Part shown: piece after piece, positions 33,325 to 46,009 of the stretch | Position numbering within the stretch: position 1 is the first letter of the stretch | How the letters are laid out: every line of letters starts with the position of its first letter | Program-made: the position numbers and the translations under genes | NCBI RefSeq assembly: GCF_921293095.1 | Contig: NC_060253.1 | Span: 80,203,992 to 80,267,991, forward strand | Reading direction: 5' to 3' | Length of the DNA: 64,000 nt | Source: Ischnura elegans | Taxonomy: Eukaryota > Arthropoda > Insecta > Odonata > Coenagrionidae | Notes under the pieces: generated by a model | Databases searched by the model: none | Seen by the model: the letters and a program-made list of their open reading frames with translations, nothing else | What the model was told of the DNA's origin: nothing

Positions 33325-35160
33325 TGACATTGTGCTTACAACTGAATGTGAGCTATTACCTAGAAAAACTACACGATTTTCTCATTAGAAGTGGCATGAT
33401 TTAGTTTTAACTGAATTCCATTAGCTTTAGATCGGTCACAAAAATCACAGCCTAAAGCTTTCCGTTGCCACAAATTGTGAAACCTCCAATTCATCTCCGA
33501 CGCCACATTTTTCTGTAGCCCTCTTCATGTCACAGGATGTGACTTCGTCTTTAGAATATCAAATGTTGGTGGGTTTGATCCTTTCATACTAAGGCTGCAA
33601 AGGAAAAATATGTTTCTAGTATTTTTAGGAATAGGAAGGCTCTGACATTATTTTCAAGCATGAATTATTATATCACATTTAAAATTGAAAATACTGTCAT
33701 TTTTAAATTACAGGAGTTCACAGAGAGGGAGCAACATACAAAGTAGCGTCAATTTCTGTAAAGATTTCACAGTTAATTTATTATAGCTGCAAATATTTGT
33801 ATTTTTGACATATGAATTACCTCCAGATTATGCCAGACGTTAGAATACATAAATGTAATGGAATTAAAAATAAAAATTGGCGTGAAAAGTTTACCGCATA
33901 GTCACCGTCTCGCATATTTAAGCAAAGACAATGTTTTTAACCAGGCAGAAAAGTTTCGCAAGGTACAAGTTTCCGTCAATTCAAATCTGGCCTAACTTGT
34001 TTGGAATTACGACCGAGAACAATATGTCGTTAGTATCAATTGTGTAAATTCAATAATTATGTGATTCTTTTTAAAATTTCGAAACAAGTGTAATTAAATT
34101 CGTAAGAAATGCCAAGAATAACAGAGATCTACAATTCCCTTGATTGATTATTTGGGATTGAAACTTTTTGATGCCGCAAGATCACATAAACTTGCTGGTT
34201 GGTAATTAGGTACAAGGAGAATGCGAATTAAGTACCTTTTGCACTAACCAGTGGTCCATAAAGACCGTGAAGGAGGTTAACGATTATAAATTGCCCTATC
34301 CCGACGAATGGGTCAAAAAACTAAATTTCCTTTTGGGGTTAGTAATCCTCGTGGCTGCATGTTTAAGCAACTCTGGTTCAGTAATTACTATTAAACGTTT
34401 TAACTATCCGATTCCTGAAAAACCAAATCGCGCGAAAAAAACATCCTTTATGGGCAGGGAATTAGCGAGCCTAAACTGCTGTCTGCAGCAATGATTTTCC
34501 ACATTAATCGCACTTTCCCAATTGATCCCCGCAAAACGTAAGCTTTTCTTACTTGACTTTAATTGGTCGATGCGTATGAAAGGTAATCTTGGGATCAAGG
34601 TATTGGAATCTTGGAATTATACCTTTCGTTTTAGCTGCATTTTGGATATTATTATGCATACTACAACTTTAGCTAAGTCAACCGAACCTGGGATTTCAAA
34701 AGGATGTACAAATTCTTTTTAGAACATGCAAGGTAATATATATACAAGTAGGCATAAAATATTATGAGATTGTGAATTTAGAATAAAAATTCTATTTTTC
34801 TGGACGAAACGAGTTTTTTGGGTATTTGAAGTATTGAAATACCATCAACTCATATTACGTATTAACGTTTTTGTCGGTAGGTAAATAATATGAATTTTTT
34901 GATGCTTAAATAAAAGCAGTGTCATTATAAATTTACCACACTTCTTTTCGGAGGAGCAACAAACGCAAAAGAGGTATCGCCTAACAAAGTAGTTTTCTTC
35001 CAAGTAAAAACCTCCCCAAGTTGGCGCTTGTATTCTTATACCGCTCTGAATAATAACTTAAGATATTTATTCAGTCATAATTCGTTGATTCGGGCGAGAA
35101 TAAATGGAATCGACAAAATTTAGTAAAATGTTAAAAAATTTATAATTTCACATAAATTTA
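33325..35160. other. AT-rich stretch, nothing recognised
   Basis: Short frames only (75 codons at 34267-34494; 66 at 34522-34722). No domain or repeat. Confidence 0.5.
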
Positions 35161-35303
35161 ATACTATGCGACCTAGGTTTCAGAGAGGGTAGGGAGTTTT
35201 ACAGAGGGTTGGACGTGGCGGTTCATCGTCTGGTACATTTGCTTCGAAGCGCAACTGTATCAGATGATGACGAGCCACGTAGAATTCCTAGGTCGTACAG
35301 TAT
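35161..35303. mobile_element. Small imperfect foldback element (143 bp)
   Basis: Outer arms ATACTATGCGACCTAGG and CCTAGGTCGTACAGTAT, then inner pairing of ACGTGGC..TCATCGTCTGGTA with its diverged complement, around the centre TTCGAA. No flanking duplication found. May be a MITE or a solo foldback of the larger class. Confidence 0.5.
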
Positions 35304-36150
35304 TGACCTTATGTAGAGTTATTAATTTAATTACATTTCATTACCTATAATTCAGGCCTATTTCGACCTCTACCTCCATTAATCTTCCACTGTCATCTTT
35401 TACTGCCTTTCTCTCTACCTTATACCCCCTAAACATAATTCGAGAACCCTTGATTTAATCCTCTTGATCTCATCTTGATCCCTTTTTCCCACCTATAAAA
35501 GCGTTCTTTACGATTTGTATTTAAAGTTATGTTTTTGTATTATTTATTTTTTGTGTTGTTGTCAAAACATTTTTTTTACTTATGAAGCCTCCCTATGATT
35601 TCTTTAAAACCGAAAAAAATATTTTTTGCATCTGCTATGGAATATTTTGTTTAAATGAAATTCTTTTCAAATCAGAACATGATATGCATTTGCTTTTCTT
35701 TGGTCTTTTAGATTATTCTAGAGCATAATAAGCATTTGTTCACCTTTTCCCTTCCGCCTTTCGCGTAATACGTCGTCCGCTTTGACTCCCCTTTGTCTAC
35801 TGCATTCGACCGCCGCGCCCCCCTGCTCTTTATTCCGTGATGAATGGGGTGATACGTCATCGATGTTTTCGTGGCGAGAACGAGCACGGCGTGACGAAAC
35901 GACTCCCTTGATTGAACAGTGCGCAATTTCCAACAATTCCTTTCGGCCTCGCCCCACCCCTTCGTTAACCCGAAGTCTCGCGATAATTTTTTTTACCAGT
36001 GCCATTCAATCTAAATATCCTCCCCGTTTTGTCGGCATGTTCTGCGCGGAGATCTCTGCGTCAGGTGATATTTTTCCCGATATACTAGCCAAAGTGAGGT
36101 CATTAAGCCCAATTCTAATTTTATCAGTTGATAACTAAATGGTTCAGAAT
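35304..36150. other. AT-rich, then GC-richer stretch; no recognised gene
   Basis: 35740-36080 is GC-richer and open on both strands (118 codons plus at 35782-36138; 95 and 72 codons minus at 35708-36005), which points to composition. No domain recognised. Confidence 0.4.
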
Positions 36151-36154
36151 TTAT

Positions 36155-36580
36155 ATTTAGCTATCATCATCGCTGGTTAATAATCCTAAGATTGGTTTGA
36201 CGCAGTTCTCCACTCAATTCTCCTATCAGCTAATCCTTCTACACAAACGTATTTCTTCTCTTTCACAGCCTTCTTTGCCTGTTACATATAATTCATTCGA
36301 GGTTTTTCTTCTACTTTGCTGCCATTTACTTGTCCCTTGACGATTGTCTTCATCGGACCATCATGCCTTTAGATGATATAGTCGTTACGTCTTCTTGTTT
36401 AGGTCTTCATAAGGCTTCTCTTCTCAGTACTCTTCTTAGGGTTTCCTCATTACTTACTCGGTCGATCCATTGATGGTCATCCTTGCAACCTTTCTATTTA
36501 AAAACTAACACTTCAAACAGATTCCCCTTCAAATTTATATTTCGAGATAATTTTTCAAGTGAACACAATCAATGGGAAAT
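36155..36580 (-). pseudogene. Non-LTR retrotransposon RT C-terminal fragment
   Basis: The minus strand reads in order DHQWIDRVSNEETLRRVLRR, HDGPMKTIVKGQVNG, PRMNYM and LADRRIEWRTASNQS with stops between. This is the conserved tail downstream of the RT domain in a widespread arthropod LINE group. Same family as 45500-45850, and the end matches 7495-7570. The 36496-36580 part (NLKGNLFEVLV on the minus strand) recurs at 37452-37530 and may be its upstream portion. 5'-truncated and broken, as usual for LINE copies. Confidence 0.75.
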
Positions 36581-36931
36581 GATCTCCATGATTGGCCTTT
36601 GAAAAATCCTTACATTCTTGGACGCGAGCATTTTTATATAATGCAAGCGGCCACTACCAAAAGTGCCAAATCTCACTTATAAAGACACAGACATGAATTT
36701 TTGCGTCTTAATCAACCTTCGACAAAAATGTGATTCATCCTCATCTTTCAGAATTGATATATCAGAATACATGTTCCTATAAAAGCCATAGCGGAAGGAT
36801 AAATTTCGGAGAAATAATTACGCATGATGCAGTTTTAGCGATAAAATCTAAAGGATAAAGGCGATGGGTTCGGCTTTCACTTTGTGAAAATTCATGCGGA
36901 ATGAGGATAAACGACCTCGTAAATTTTGACA

Positions 36932-37102
36932 GAATTTTTTATTGGCACGACAGGTAACGACGTTTGGGCGTCATTCTCGAGTACATAGATTAAAGCACTG
37001 GACGCCGATTAACCGGAACCAAATTAGCATTGGCCCGGTTAATAACTTTGTACCCGAGAATGACACCTTAGCGTGGAAACGCATCGTACCAATAAAAAAT
37101 TC
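36932..37102. mobile_element. Imperfect foldback element (171 bp)
   Basis: GAATTTTTTATTGG at the left end is mirrored by CCAATAAAAAATTC at the right; inside, CGTCATTCTCGAGTAC pairs with GTACCCGAGAATGACA, and ATTAACCGG with CCGGTTAAT. The 98-codon plus frame (36942-37238) and its minus mirror run through the element and are not genes. Confidence 0.6.
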
Positions 37103-37109
37103 CGTGAAA

Positions 37110-38605
37110 CTTTGCAAAGGTTTTTCTAAATCCATCTTAAGAATATCAAAAATAGAAAAATATTTATTGTTCAGTAAAATATTCATTCGTTCAAAAATAA
37201 TATACCTAGTACGGTTTTTTTTCATATTTCAAAAATGATTATGCATGATGTTTTCCTATTTTTCCCATTTCATAACATAAAAAACATAACAAATGCACGT
37301 AGCTAAAGTAACGGCAAACGGAGTTAAATACCAAGCCGGATTTGGTGCAAACAAAAAAACTCATATACCTATATATTAAATAGAGCGGTTTATTTTGTAG
37401 GAGGAAGGAAAAGGGTGATTTTCTCTTCTATAGAGTGTTCCTTGCACCCTCTCCTATATACCAACCAACACTTCAAACGAATTCCCCTTCAAATCACGCT
37501 CATTATCCTCTCCCACCTGAACACAAACCTCATCCCAACCCAGCACCTCGTCAGATTCCCCCTACTCCCTTCAACGTTTCCTTCCCTCATAGGCATTCCC
37601 TCACCGAATGGCTTTTTAATTGATGAATACTAATTTTTTTGCCGCCTCGTCCTTGTGGCCTCCGCCGCTGCCTCCACTGATGATGATGATGCATTAATGT
37701 CTCCAACGGGAGAGAATTACGTCCGTGGGAGAGCCCAAAGATGAGCGGACGACGTGTGTGTTTTGTCTTTTTTTATTTATGTTTGCGTAGGTTTTCTTGT
37801 GACTTTTCTGTGGTTTCCTTCTATTCTTCATGTGTTTTTTGATGGGGAAAAGGAAGAATGTAGGTGTACCATTGAGGCGTAATGAATATTAATGTACAAT
37901 TCTAATTGCGTATGCTGGAGGGATATGCCGCGTCAGTTATTTGCGGATCAAGCATATTAACAATCGACTTACGAGTTCTGTTCTTGAGAAAAAGAAATAG
38001 GCCGGTTTACATTAACCATATCCAAAATCATTAAGCAAAATAGTAATTGAGTCTATTATGAGTGTGTATTTTATTCTTAACAGTCTCCTAAAGGTATGCG
38101 TTGTGAATGATATTGTTGCACATGCCTCACGCGGTATTTTGAATGAAGTGAGGGAATCTGCGGGAAGAAATTTGTGTTGAATGGTGATTTTCGGGAATCA
38201 CTTGAGAGTAAATTTTCATGTAAAATTAGGTGTTTGTCAAAAATTAAAAATAGTTGAAATTCAAACTAAGCAAATAGTTGCTTCAATAAACAAAACATTC
38301 AGTCTGTTAGCTCTCTCGCCGCTTCTACTAATTCTAAACTTTCTATAAATATAGACTATTTGGCCCATAATCTCTAGAATTTCATTATTAGGAGCGATTT
38401 AATGTTTCAATTACGTTTAGATGAGTATTAATTAACGCAAATACTTAAATATGGCTTTATACTGTCAATACCATGCAAAACACTCCAGTAAAAAAAATGA
38501 TGGCATTACATGCTTAAAATATTTAACACAACTATGCAGGATATCTTCCGTTTTAATATGGTTTAAATCAACTGAAAATTATTTATTTTACTGGGGTCAA
38601 ATACT
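37110..38605. other. AT-rich stretch with a CT-rich patch, no recognised gene
   Basis: 37415-37640 is CT-rich; part of it (37452-37530) aligns with 36496-36580 and is probably LINE debris on the minus strand. 37650-38600 holds only short frames (88 codons at 38451-38717, running into the hAT MITE). Confidence 0.45.
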
Positions 38606-38926
38606 ATCTACACTAGGGGTCCTCGACAATTTTTCATGCAAGAGCCAAAAAATCGATTTCACGTATTCCGGAGGGCCACAAGCTCCACGTCACTTCACCA
38701 CTGCATCAATAGAATAAATAAACATATAATTCAAAATGCAATAATCTTTTTTCGTTAAAAATTTCAATCAATTAATGATTCTAACAAGGTGCTGCTGGGG
38801 TCCTCTGAGTGACGTTCGCTGGGGCGGTGCGATACAATATTTTATTTAGCATCTTGGGGCCGCAAGAAATTAGCTAGCGAGCCTCAAGCGGCCCGAGGGC
38901 CGCGGGTTGAAAACCTTGATTTACAC
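38606..38926. mobile_element. hAT-type MITE (305 bp) with 8-bp target-site duplication
   Basis: Element 38614-38918. Left end TAGGGGTCCTCGAC, right end reverse complement CAAGGTTTTCAAC, both degenerate versions of the hAT-type CAGGGGT(T/C)CTCAAC terminus. Flanks ATCTACAC (38606-38613) and ATTTACAC (38919-38926) match at 7 of 8 bases, as expected for hAT. Inner parts near both ends are GGGCC-rich, also typical. No transposase. Confidence 0.7.
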
Positions 38927-40440
38927 CGCTGATATTGTATGCGTGACTGAATTTACATCGATGAACAATCAAGGGTAAAGTTATCCAAGAATCACTGGTT
39001 CCCTGTGTGCGAGGACTAATTTCTAATAAAAAGTGAATAAATCAATACGGGAAGAAGTGAAAAGATTTCGATTCAAACCCAAAAATATACATTTTTGGAC
39101 GAAGACGAGCAGCCGTATAATCCTCCGGGAGTTGACAGAAGGGTTTTATAGAATGTCGCGGAGTTAGGAGGATGGGAAGTCCGGGAGACTCAGTCTCAGC
39201 CACCCCATCTGCCACTTGTACGCATTTCCTGAATCTGCTATTTGATTTCTACATGGAATTTCCTTCAATCCTCCTTCATTCCTTGCGTATCAACCTGGCA
39301 GGGGAGGTGTTCTTGCTGGGAGAGGAATATTTCCAATCCTATATCACTTCACTTTCTTCCTTTCCTCTTCGCCTCACCTTCAACACTGATTCCTCCATCT
39401 TATCCTTCATCCATGAAAACGCCCTCGATATCTATTTGCACACAGATTGCGATGTGTGATACTCATATGCGATGGTTTGCTCGTATATCGATCCCATTAG
39501 AATTTTTTTATGTGCTGAGGTAAGGCATGTACCGAAAATATGGCTAGATGGAAGTAAATACGTGTCATTTCACCATTAGGAAGATTTATCAATACCAAAT
39601 TTATTTTTAATTCAAATTTTCGTCAAATTTTTATCCATTATGCAAATACTTTTTTTTTACCAATTAATGACGATGACTGGCATCTTAAGCATGAAAATAT
39701 CTATATTCTCTTTATTATGATATTTTGCTTGCAGTTTCAGGAATAGTAAATGATTGCTGGAGCTCAGGAAAAATTTAGTATCCGTCTTTATTGAACTTAT
39801 TTGCGTGGAATCCTTCACACATCTCAATCCCGTGGAACTAGGTAATAATGTATTGATCAATGTATGGATTACGGATGTTAATTTTTGCTAATGATCTGCT
39901 TTATCGGATATTTTTGGTCCTTTGGGTCCATTATTTTTCCTTGGAGGCCATACAATAGCGAAAATACTAAGAGTATGATGCATGTGTATGATGATGAATG
40001 TCTCTATAAGTTTTAATAGCACACTTGTGTAAAATTTAGTTTTGTTTCTTGTTAACATACATATATTTTTTTACTCTGCCTCAAATATAACTTTGTTGGT
40101 ATTCCGTGAAATTTCATATCTCTGTCTTGAAATTTTTTTTTTGATGGTTGAATTTTTCCCATCTTCATCACCGTCTTCCACCTTTTGGTTTATCTTTCTC
40201 TTCTTCTTTCCAGATCATTTCAAATATGTTTCATAAACTTTTCATTAAAATCGCTTTACAAAATGCTGAATTGTTTTTACTAACGGGGGCTAAAAGTGTA
40301 GAATAAATTCAAGGGTATTCACCAACATTTTCTAAACTTTATTAAAAATTGACTGATTCGCTAATTAAACCAATTTTTTTAGTTTTCACTGCACAAAGAT
40401 ATCGTGAGAAATTAAAAGTAATATGTCATATAAACTGGAG
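38927..40440. other. AT-rich stretch, nothing recognised
   Basis: Frames of 93-95 codons at 39172-39523 lie in a CT-rich patch and overlap in two frames; not supported as genes. Confidence 0.45.
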
Positions 40441-40705
40441 CGGTTTTTTTTTTGTATTTGCAAAAATTCTCAAATCAAACACTAGTGGTTGCTTAATCCT
40501 TCGATACGCGGTACGGAAAAAAATCAAAATTTTATTAAAACTTATTAACTACTTTATCGAAAATAAAACTGTTTCCTAATTTTAACAGCACAAAAATATT
40601 TTGTTGCATGCATTGACAGCAATTTATTTTCATGTCTGCAAAAATTCTCAAATCAATAATATTCTCGGTCGCTTAATCCTTCGATACGCGGCACATCGGA
40701 AAATG
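40441..40705 (+). repeat. Two-copy tandem duplication, period about 180 bp
   Basis: CAAAAATTCTCAAATCA at 40461 and 40639, and GCTTAATCCTTCGATACGCG at 40491 and 40671, place the copies 178-180 bp apart. The rest of the unit is diverged. Could be the end of a satellite or a small segmental duplication. Confidence 0.7.
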
Positions 40706-40709
40706 TTGC

Positions 40710-41640
40710 GATTGGAAAGCAAACTACCCGGATACCCAAATATCGCCTACTCGTTCCTTCTTTCTTGGCCCGCCTTCTTTCCTCCCTCACCCCACCCCTC
40801 ACCATCCTCCTCTTTCCACCTCCACATCCCCCCGCCCTCTCACACAACACACTCTTGACAAATGAACATCCTTTTCACACTCGAGATATCTGACGAGATT
40901 TAGCCACCGCGAGCTGAAGTAGAGAGAGAGAGAGGAAGGGGGACGGCGCGTTGGAGTATGGGTAAGAAGAGTGGGTGGTATTTCTTTATATTTTTTTTCA
41001 GTCTTGCTGGGAGAGGGTGTGGAGGAGGAAAAGGGTAAGGGAATACGCGTTTTTGAAGATCTTCAGAGAGGAAGGGGGTTAGAAAAAAATTTTTTTTTAG
41101 ATTTAAGATTTTTTTCCTCCCTTCCACCGGAGACGTTCGCCGCCGCGTTGGGAGAAGGAAGATGGAATGTCAAAATATGTGCGGCGGGTTGGAAAAAGGG
41201 AGGGATGAAAAAAAAATATCCGTGGATAGCAAACGGCAAAAGGGGTGTTAAGGGAATGAGCACGCTGTTGGCGGGAAAAATGAAAGGTGCAGATGGAGGA
41301 ATGGGGGTGGGGAAAACACGTTAAGGGTTGGCACTTTTGGGGTGAGAGGAAATCTGGGAACGATTCGCCCTTGAGGTTTCGCCCACCCCCACTCGGTGGC
41401 TCGAGTAGGAGCATAAGTTGTTCATCTTGCTTCTGTCACGATATGATGAGAAGAGTTTTTGAATTCCTCCCGGGAAACACTTATTGCGCTTCAGTTTAGG
41501 ATCAAACCGGAGAAACTGATTTCGTGTCGGCGGAGAAGAGGGGAAGGAATGGCGGCGAGGTAGAAGACTAATGAATCGCGCGTTGTCACGTCTTTTGTCT
41601 TCGTTACGCTCCGATGGGTAAGGTAAAGGCATAAGGTTTG
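40710..41640. other. Strand-asymmetric C-rich then G-rich block with unsupported ORFs
   Basis: 40740-40860 is C/T-rich on the plus strand, and 40921-40934 is an (AG)7 run. From 40930 to 41330 the plus strand is G/A-rich, giving Lys/Gly/Arg frames (117 codons at 40971-41324) and Pro/Phe/Ser frames on the minus strand (103 codons at 41103-41414 and 41321-41632). Frames open on both strands indicate composition. No domain. Confidence 0.4.
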
Positions 41641-41837
41641 TCAGCTAGTTTTTTCGGAATAAAATATATAATATGACCGTCTAATTTTGGATTTGTTTTT
41701 AGTACTGTGGGCCCCTAAATAATAACTTGGTAACTAAGCTACTAAATATGTCATATTTTTATGCACAATTATCCTCTTATAAGATTTTCGATCGAATGAA
41801 TTAGTGTTGCGGACTGTCCTACCTAAATTCCTTTTAG

Positions 41838-41995
41838 AGTATATTAGTGCTTTGTTTATTATTATCTTTCCAGTCTCTTTTCACGTTGTTTGACTGTCTC
41901 ATACACCGCTTTGATTCTCCTAACTACATTTGCTTCGTAGTATATTAGTTTTTTGTTTATAATTATCATTCCTGTGTCTTTAGACGTCTTTTTAC
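41838..41995 (+). repeat. Two-copy tandem duplication, period about 100 bp
   Basis: AGTATATTAG followed by TTTGTTTAT(T/A)ATTATC and a TCTTT.(C/G)ACG end occurs from 41838 and again from about 41938. Substitutions show some age. Confidence 0.65.
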
Positions 41996-41999
41996 GAAG

Positions 42000-44920
42000 C
42001 TTGTGATTTACTTGCATAAAGTGTCATGGTCACTTAAAGTGGCATTCGATACGTGTGATGACTTAAAATAAGTGAAATTACGTATTGATTTCTCTAATTA
42101 CTTTTTAAATGCACTAATGATATAATGTTGCCATAAAAATATAGGTTAGCAAAATAATTTTTTTCTTTCTTTAGACATCGTGATGCTAACTATATGATCT
42201 TTCTTTTCAACCGGTTGCTTATCCCTATGAATAGCACATCAGGTCAGTTGCTTTGCACTTTAATTCAAAAACTTATATTCTTAACGGTACCAGAAAGATT
42301 GTTAATCATAATGGTACTGCCAGGGTCATGCTCATTTTTTAATGCCTTAGAAATTTTTGAATATCATCAATTACATTAAACAATTATTGAGTTTACGTTA
42401 CTATATGTTCTTTTTAACGATGAAGGTTGGTTGAATACCTTTCCTCCTCAATTGGATGCAGTTCATTTTCATAGTGACCTTTATCAACTGGAGATACTTA
42501 CAATTATCAATCAACGTTATTGCCCTTATTTTATCCACGAGAGAACGAATACAAATTTTAATTCCTCATTTCTCTGATAATTGCGTGCTTATAAGCGTTT
42601 TGTGGTCATTCGTTCGTGAAGCTGCGGTTCCGACTCTCAATGATGTCATGTTGGGCTCGGCAGATTGCAGTCTGGGAGGCCTGATCACTCCCATGGGTGC
42701 TAAATCTTGCCCAGAGAAAATTTGAGCGACAGCATTCTTGCCATTCGCTTCATAACAAGAGGCAAGCCTATTTAAACAAGAAATAAATTACTTGGTATTG
42801 TAAGGCAAAAGTCTGCTCTATCCGCCTTAAAAATGACAAATGACAGTGATGAAAACATTGGCTTGCAGGCGTCGTAATTTTCCAATTAGTAAGCCCTGCG
42901 GAATATACCTACTTATTACTCCCATGTAGCATGGAAAATATGCGGTACCTTTTTCATTGCGCGAAATTATGTTTTCAACGTTGGCTGCATGAATTGCAAA
43001 ACAAGGAAAAAGTCATTAGATGAAATCGTTCTTCATTGCGATATATACCTATGTGTATTATTTAAAATATTCTACGTCTTTAACTCTTGTTTCCAAGTTC
43101 TTTTTTGTTTAAATTTTGCAATACCTACTTGTTTAAAAACTTCTCACTATTAACTCCCTATATCTTTCCGTTTTATTGTCTTTTTTAGATAAAATCATCC
43201 AGCTTTCAATCATGCAGCGAGAAAAGACTATGCAGCATAGGTAACTTTTATGTTACAAGAAATAATCTACTAGGAGACATCCACTTTATCTGAATAACGA
43301 CGGAGTTTTGTGGTTAAACTTTGCCTTTCATCATTCTTCAACCCCAAAATATGTTTTATTGTTACATACCATTTTTTCGATGAACGAGCATGGCAGAAAT
43401 TTTGCTTTCAATAATGCGAGCCAGAGGATTGTTTTATTCGAAGGACGCTGCGCAAAATTGAAAGCAAAACGTAAAGGTAAACGATTACATGTTTTTTCCT
43501 TATAGAATACAGTTAATATATGTTTGTGGTGTTGAGCCAGGAAAGAAAATTTTGCGTATGCAAATCACAAAAAACTGCACCGAAGTGAGTGCAAGTATTG
43601 CAATGCATTATTGACTACGAAGAATTTCACAAATACATTTGAGGAATGATAAGTCAAGGGGTACAAGTGATTTTTTAGTTAAAACAAAGTTATGAACATA
43701 AATTAGGCGAAGAAAACAAACGAGATAAACTTGATATTTAGAAGTGCTTTCGATTTTCCACTTGATGTCTGCGCAGAACAGAGACTCACTCGTATCTATT
43801 GGCCACCAAGTTTTTATACATTTCTTTTATTAATTTCTTTACCTAACTCTATTTAGATAGAATATCACTTCTGTCCCTTGGCCTTCACCCTCTCAATTCT
43901 GACAGGCCCAACTACATTTTTATTTTATTGCTTTAAGATGGAATCTTTGTGTAGGATTTTGCGGTGTCGCGAAAGTTCTGAGGAGAGGCTAAGAGCCACA
44001 GAGCTGAACACACGCGGTCATATCCCTTTTCTGCTCTTTTAAGGTGACTTGATAAAATAGTAATGAAATAGAGGGTTAAAATTCAGGAGCGGATTGCATG
44101 AGGCGGATTGGCTGCATAACGAGGTTGATTTCCAGATTCGGAAAGCTTATCTTAGGACAAATATCACAAAGATATTGACTTACGGTCATTGTAGTCCTTG
44201 GTAACGGTCTCAGGTGAATTTATCATTGTTATAAATCAATTTTTTTTTAATAAAATGTTTACCATTATTTAAATGGAAGATCCTGTTAGCAGAGATAAAC
44301 AAATATGCCAATATGAAAAACAATCTTTCTTATCAAATACTTGGATTTAATTTACCATTTGATTCTGCTTCTCTCACGTTTGTTCGTAAAACTTTAATCG
44401 CTAACGTCAGTCACCCAAAGGTGCATGTATTATTAACGAGCGCGGTGGTTCAATTCGAAATCTTCGCCTCTGCTATTCCCGGTAATCACTGATGGAGTAG
44501 AAAGCACGCAGCATGATCTTTAAACGTTCAGTTGATTACCCAGCACGGCGTAATTGCCGTAATTACTTCCGCCCGCCTTCGTCATTGCTTCTAATCTTCA
44601 TCCCATTCCACAGATTTCCTCTTAAAAACTCATGAAGGGAGTCAACGAAAATTTCCTAAGGCAATTTTCACCTGCCTCGTTCCTTGTTGTGCTTATCATG
44701 AATTACTCTTGAAAACATTTTCCTGAAAATAGGTTAATATTTGCTTAGCTACAATTTTTCGACGTGACAACATTAGTTGCAATGTGTTTGCATGGATTTT
44801 TTCTATTGACGCCAGCATTTTTGTCTGGTCATTCAGTGGTTTAGGTCAGGATGAATAAGCTAGATTCACAGTAGTTTTCATAGATTTTCTGCGACAGGAT
44901 AATATGAAATAACTTTAGTT
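42000..44920. other. AT-rich stretch, nothing recognised
   Basis: Short frames only (89 codons at 42456-42725; 65 at 43308-43505). No repeat or structure was noticed. Confidence 0.5.
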
Positions 44921-44921
44921 A

Positions 44922-45010
44922 TATTGAAATGAAGAGTAGTTGCACTTTTCCACAGTAACTTCATGCGTACGATGCGTTTCGACTCACAGAGCCATCATGG
45001 CCAGACGTTT
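44922..45010 (-). mobile_element. Penelope-like terminal fragment related to the 17.7-kb foldback
   Basis: 44925-44965 matches the left arm at 17.74-17.78 kb (TATTGAAATG and GTTGCACTTTTCCACAGTAA). On the minus strand it continues ATGATGGCTCTGTGAGTCGAAACGC in type: stem II GGCTC/GAGTC (one G-U pair) and GAAA are present, but the core before ATGA is eroded, so no ribozyme is called. Confidence 0.5.
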
Positions 45011-45474
45011 TAAGGAAGACGCGCTCTCCGGCAGGCAAATTATTCAAAGTCATGAGTTGTCCGGAGCTTTCGGCAACAGGGCACACTCGCGGCCAATCGG
45101 AGCGCTTGGCTCAAAGTGTCATCAGTTTGAAAATGGTGCATTTTCGAAGCATCATTGGTGATTACGGTTCCTGCAGGTATTAGCTATCTAGGGTTAAAAT
45201 TTCTTGACTCAATATTTCTCCACCCTGTATAAGGTATGTACAAATGGCAATGAGAGATTTGCAACCCCAGTTCCCTGGGCGGATGTCAAACTGTCACCGC
45301 TCCGTTAGCCACAGCGCAAGACGAGCAATCCCTACGATCTCCCAATGCTAGTCGGAGGACGTCAGACTGCTATTCCTAAGGAACTCCAGCTTTTTCTCTT
45401 CCCCAACGATAGCAAGTAAGTTGTACGTATTATATCCACAGTAAATATTCATTTGGATCGACCTCGTTTTCTTA

Positions 45475-45850
45475 TCCAATCCTTATGTCACGACGACAGC
45501 ACCACACACAGGAGTTTAATCTAACGCTACTGATTGGAGGGACCACATCATTCATTAACTGTTTCATACATTTCATTCGAAATCTTCCTTTTCCGTTCTT
45601 GCCATCCACTTGTCCCTCGACGATTGTCTTCATCGGGCCATCATCTCTCAATGCCCTATAAGATTGTTCCATCTTTTTATCAAGGTTTTCATGAGGATTC
45701 TGTTCTCTCCTACACTTCTTAGGAATTCCTCATTACTTACTCGGTTGATCCATTTAATCCTCACCATTCTTCTCTAGCACCACTCTAACTTAGTTTCCTC
45801 CGTGGCTTTCATTGCCGCAATGTCTCGCTTCCGTAGAAAAGCATACTCCA
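45475..45850 (-). pseudogene. Non-LTR retrotransposon RT C-terminal fragment with one frameshift
   Basis: The minus strand starts near 45846 with FYGSETLRQ (the usual YGSETW motif), has stops, then runs RMVRIKWINRVSNEEFLRSV and LMKTLIKRWNNLIGH. After a frameshift it continues DDGPMKTIVEGQVDGKNGKG and MKQLMNDV. This is the collinear C-terminal tail of the LINE family also seen at 36.2 kb. The 66-codon frame 45472-45672 is the last part. A dead, 5'-truncated copy. Confidence 0.85.
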
Positions 45851-46009
45851 TTTGGTTTTCATACCTCTGCAAGTCAGTATTTCATGCATTGCCTTAACGC
45901 CAATATAATTTGACCATAGTTTTTCCATCATTCTGAAGTTCTTTCGACCTCCGATTCATCGTCTCTGCCCCAGCCATAGCCCTGAACCAATCTGCACTGC
46001 TGCCATATC

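Noticed and set aside
32835..33404. Repeated MDLRKPTGTLAKYCPTKW-type ORFs on both strands
   Set aside because: Also mirror readings of foldback arms; they run through the hammerhead-like motifs.
35161..35303. Possible hammerhead core (CAGATGATGACGAGCC)
   Set aside because: No GAAA in the right place and no matching stem I.
40971..41632. 100-117 codon ORFs on both strands
   Set aside because: Explained by purine/pyrimidine strand asymmetry; frames are open on both strands.
44963..45003. Hammerhead at the 44.9-kb fragment
   Set aside because: Stem II and GAAA are present, but the first half of the core is eroded and stem I does not pair.
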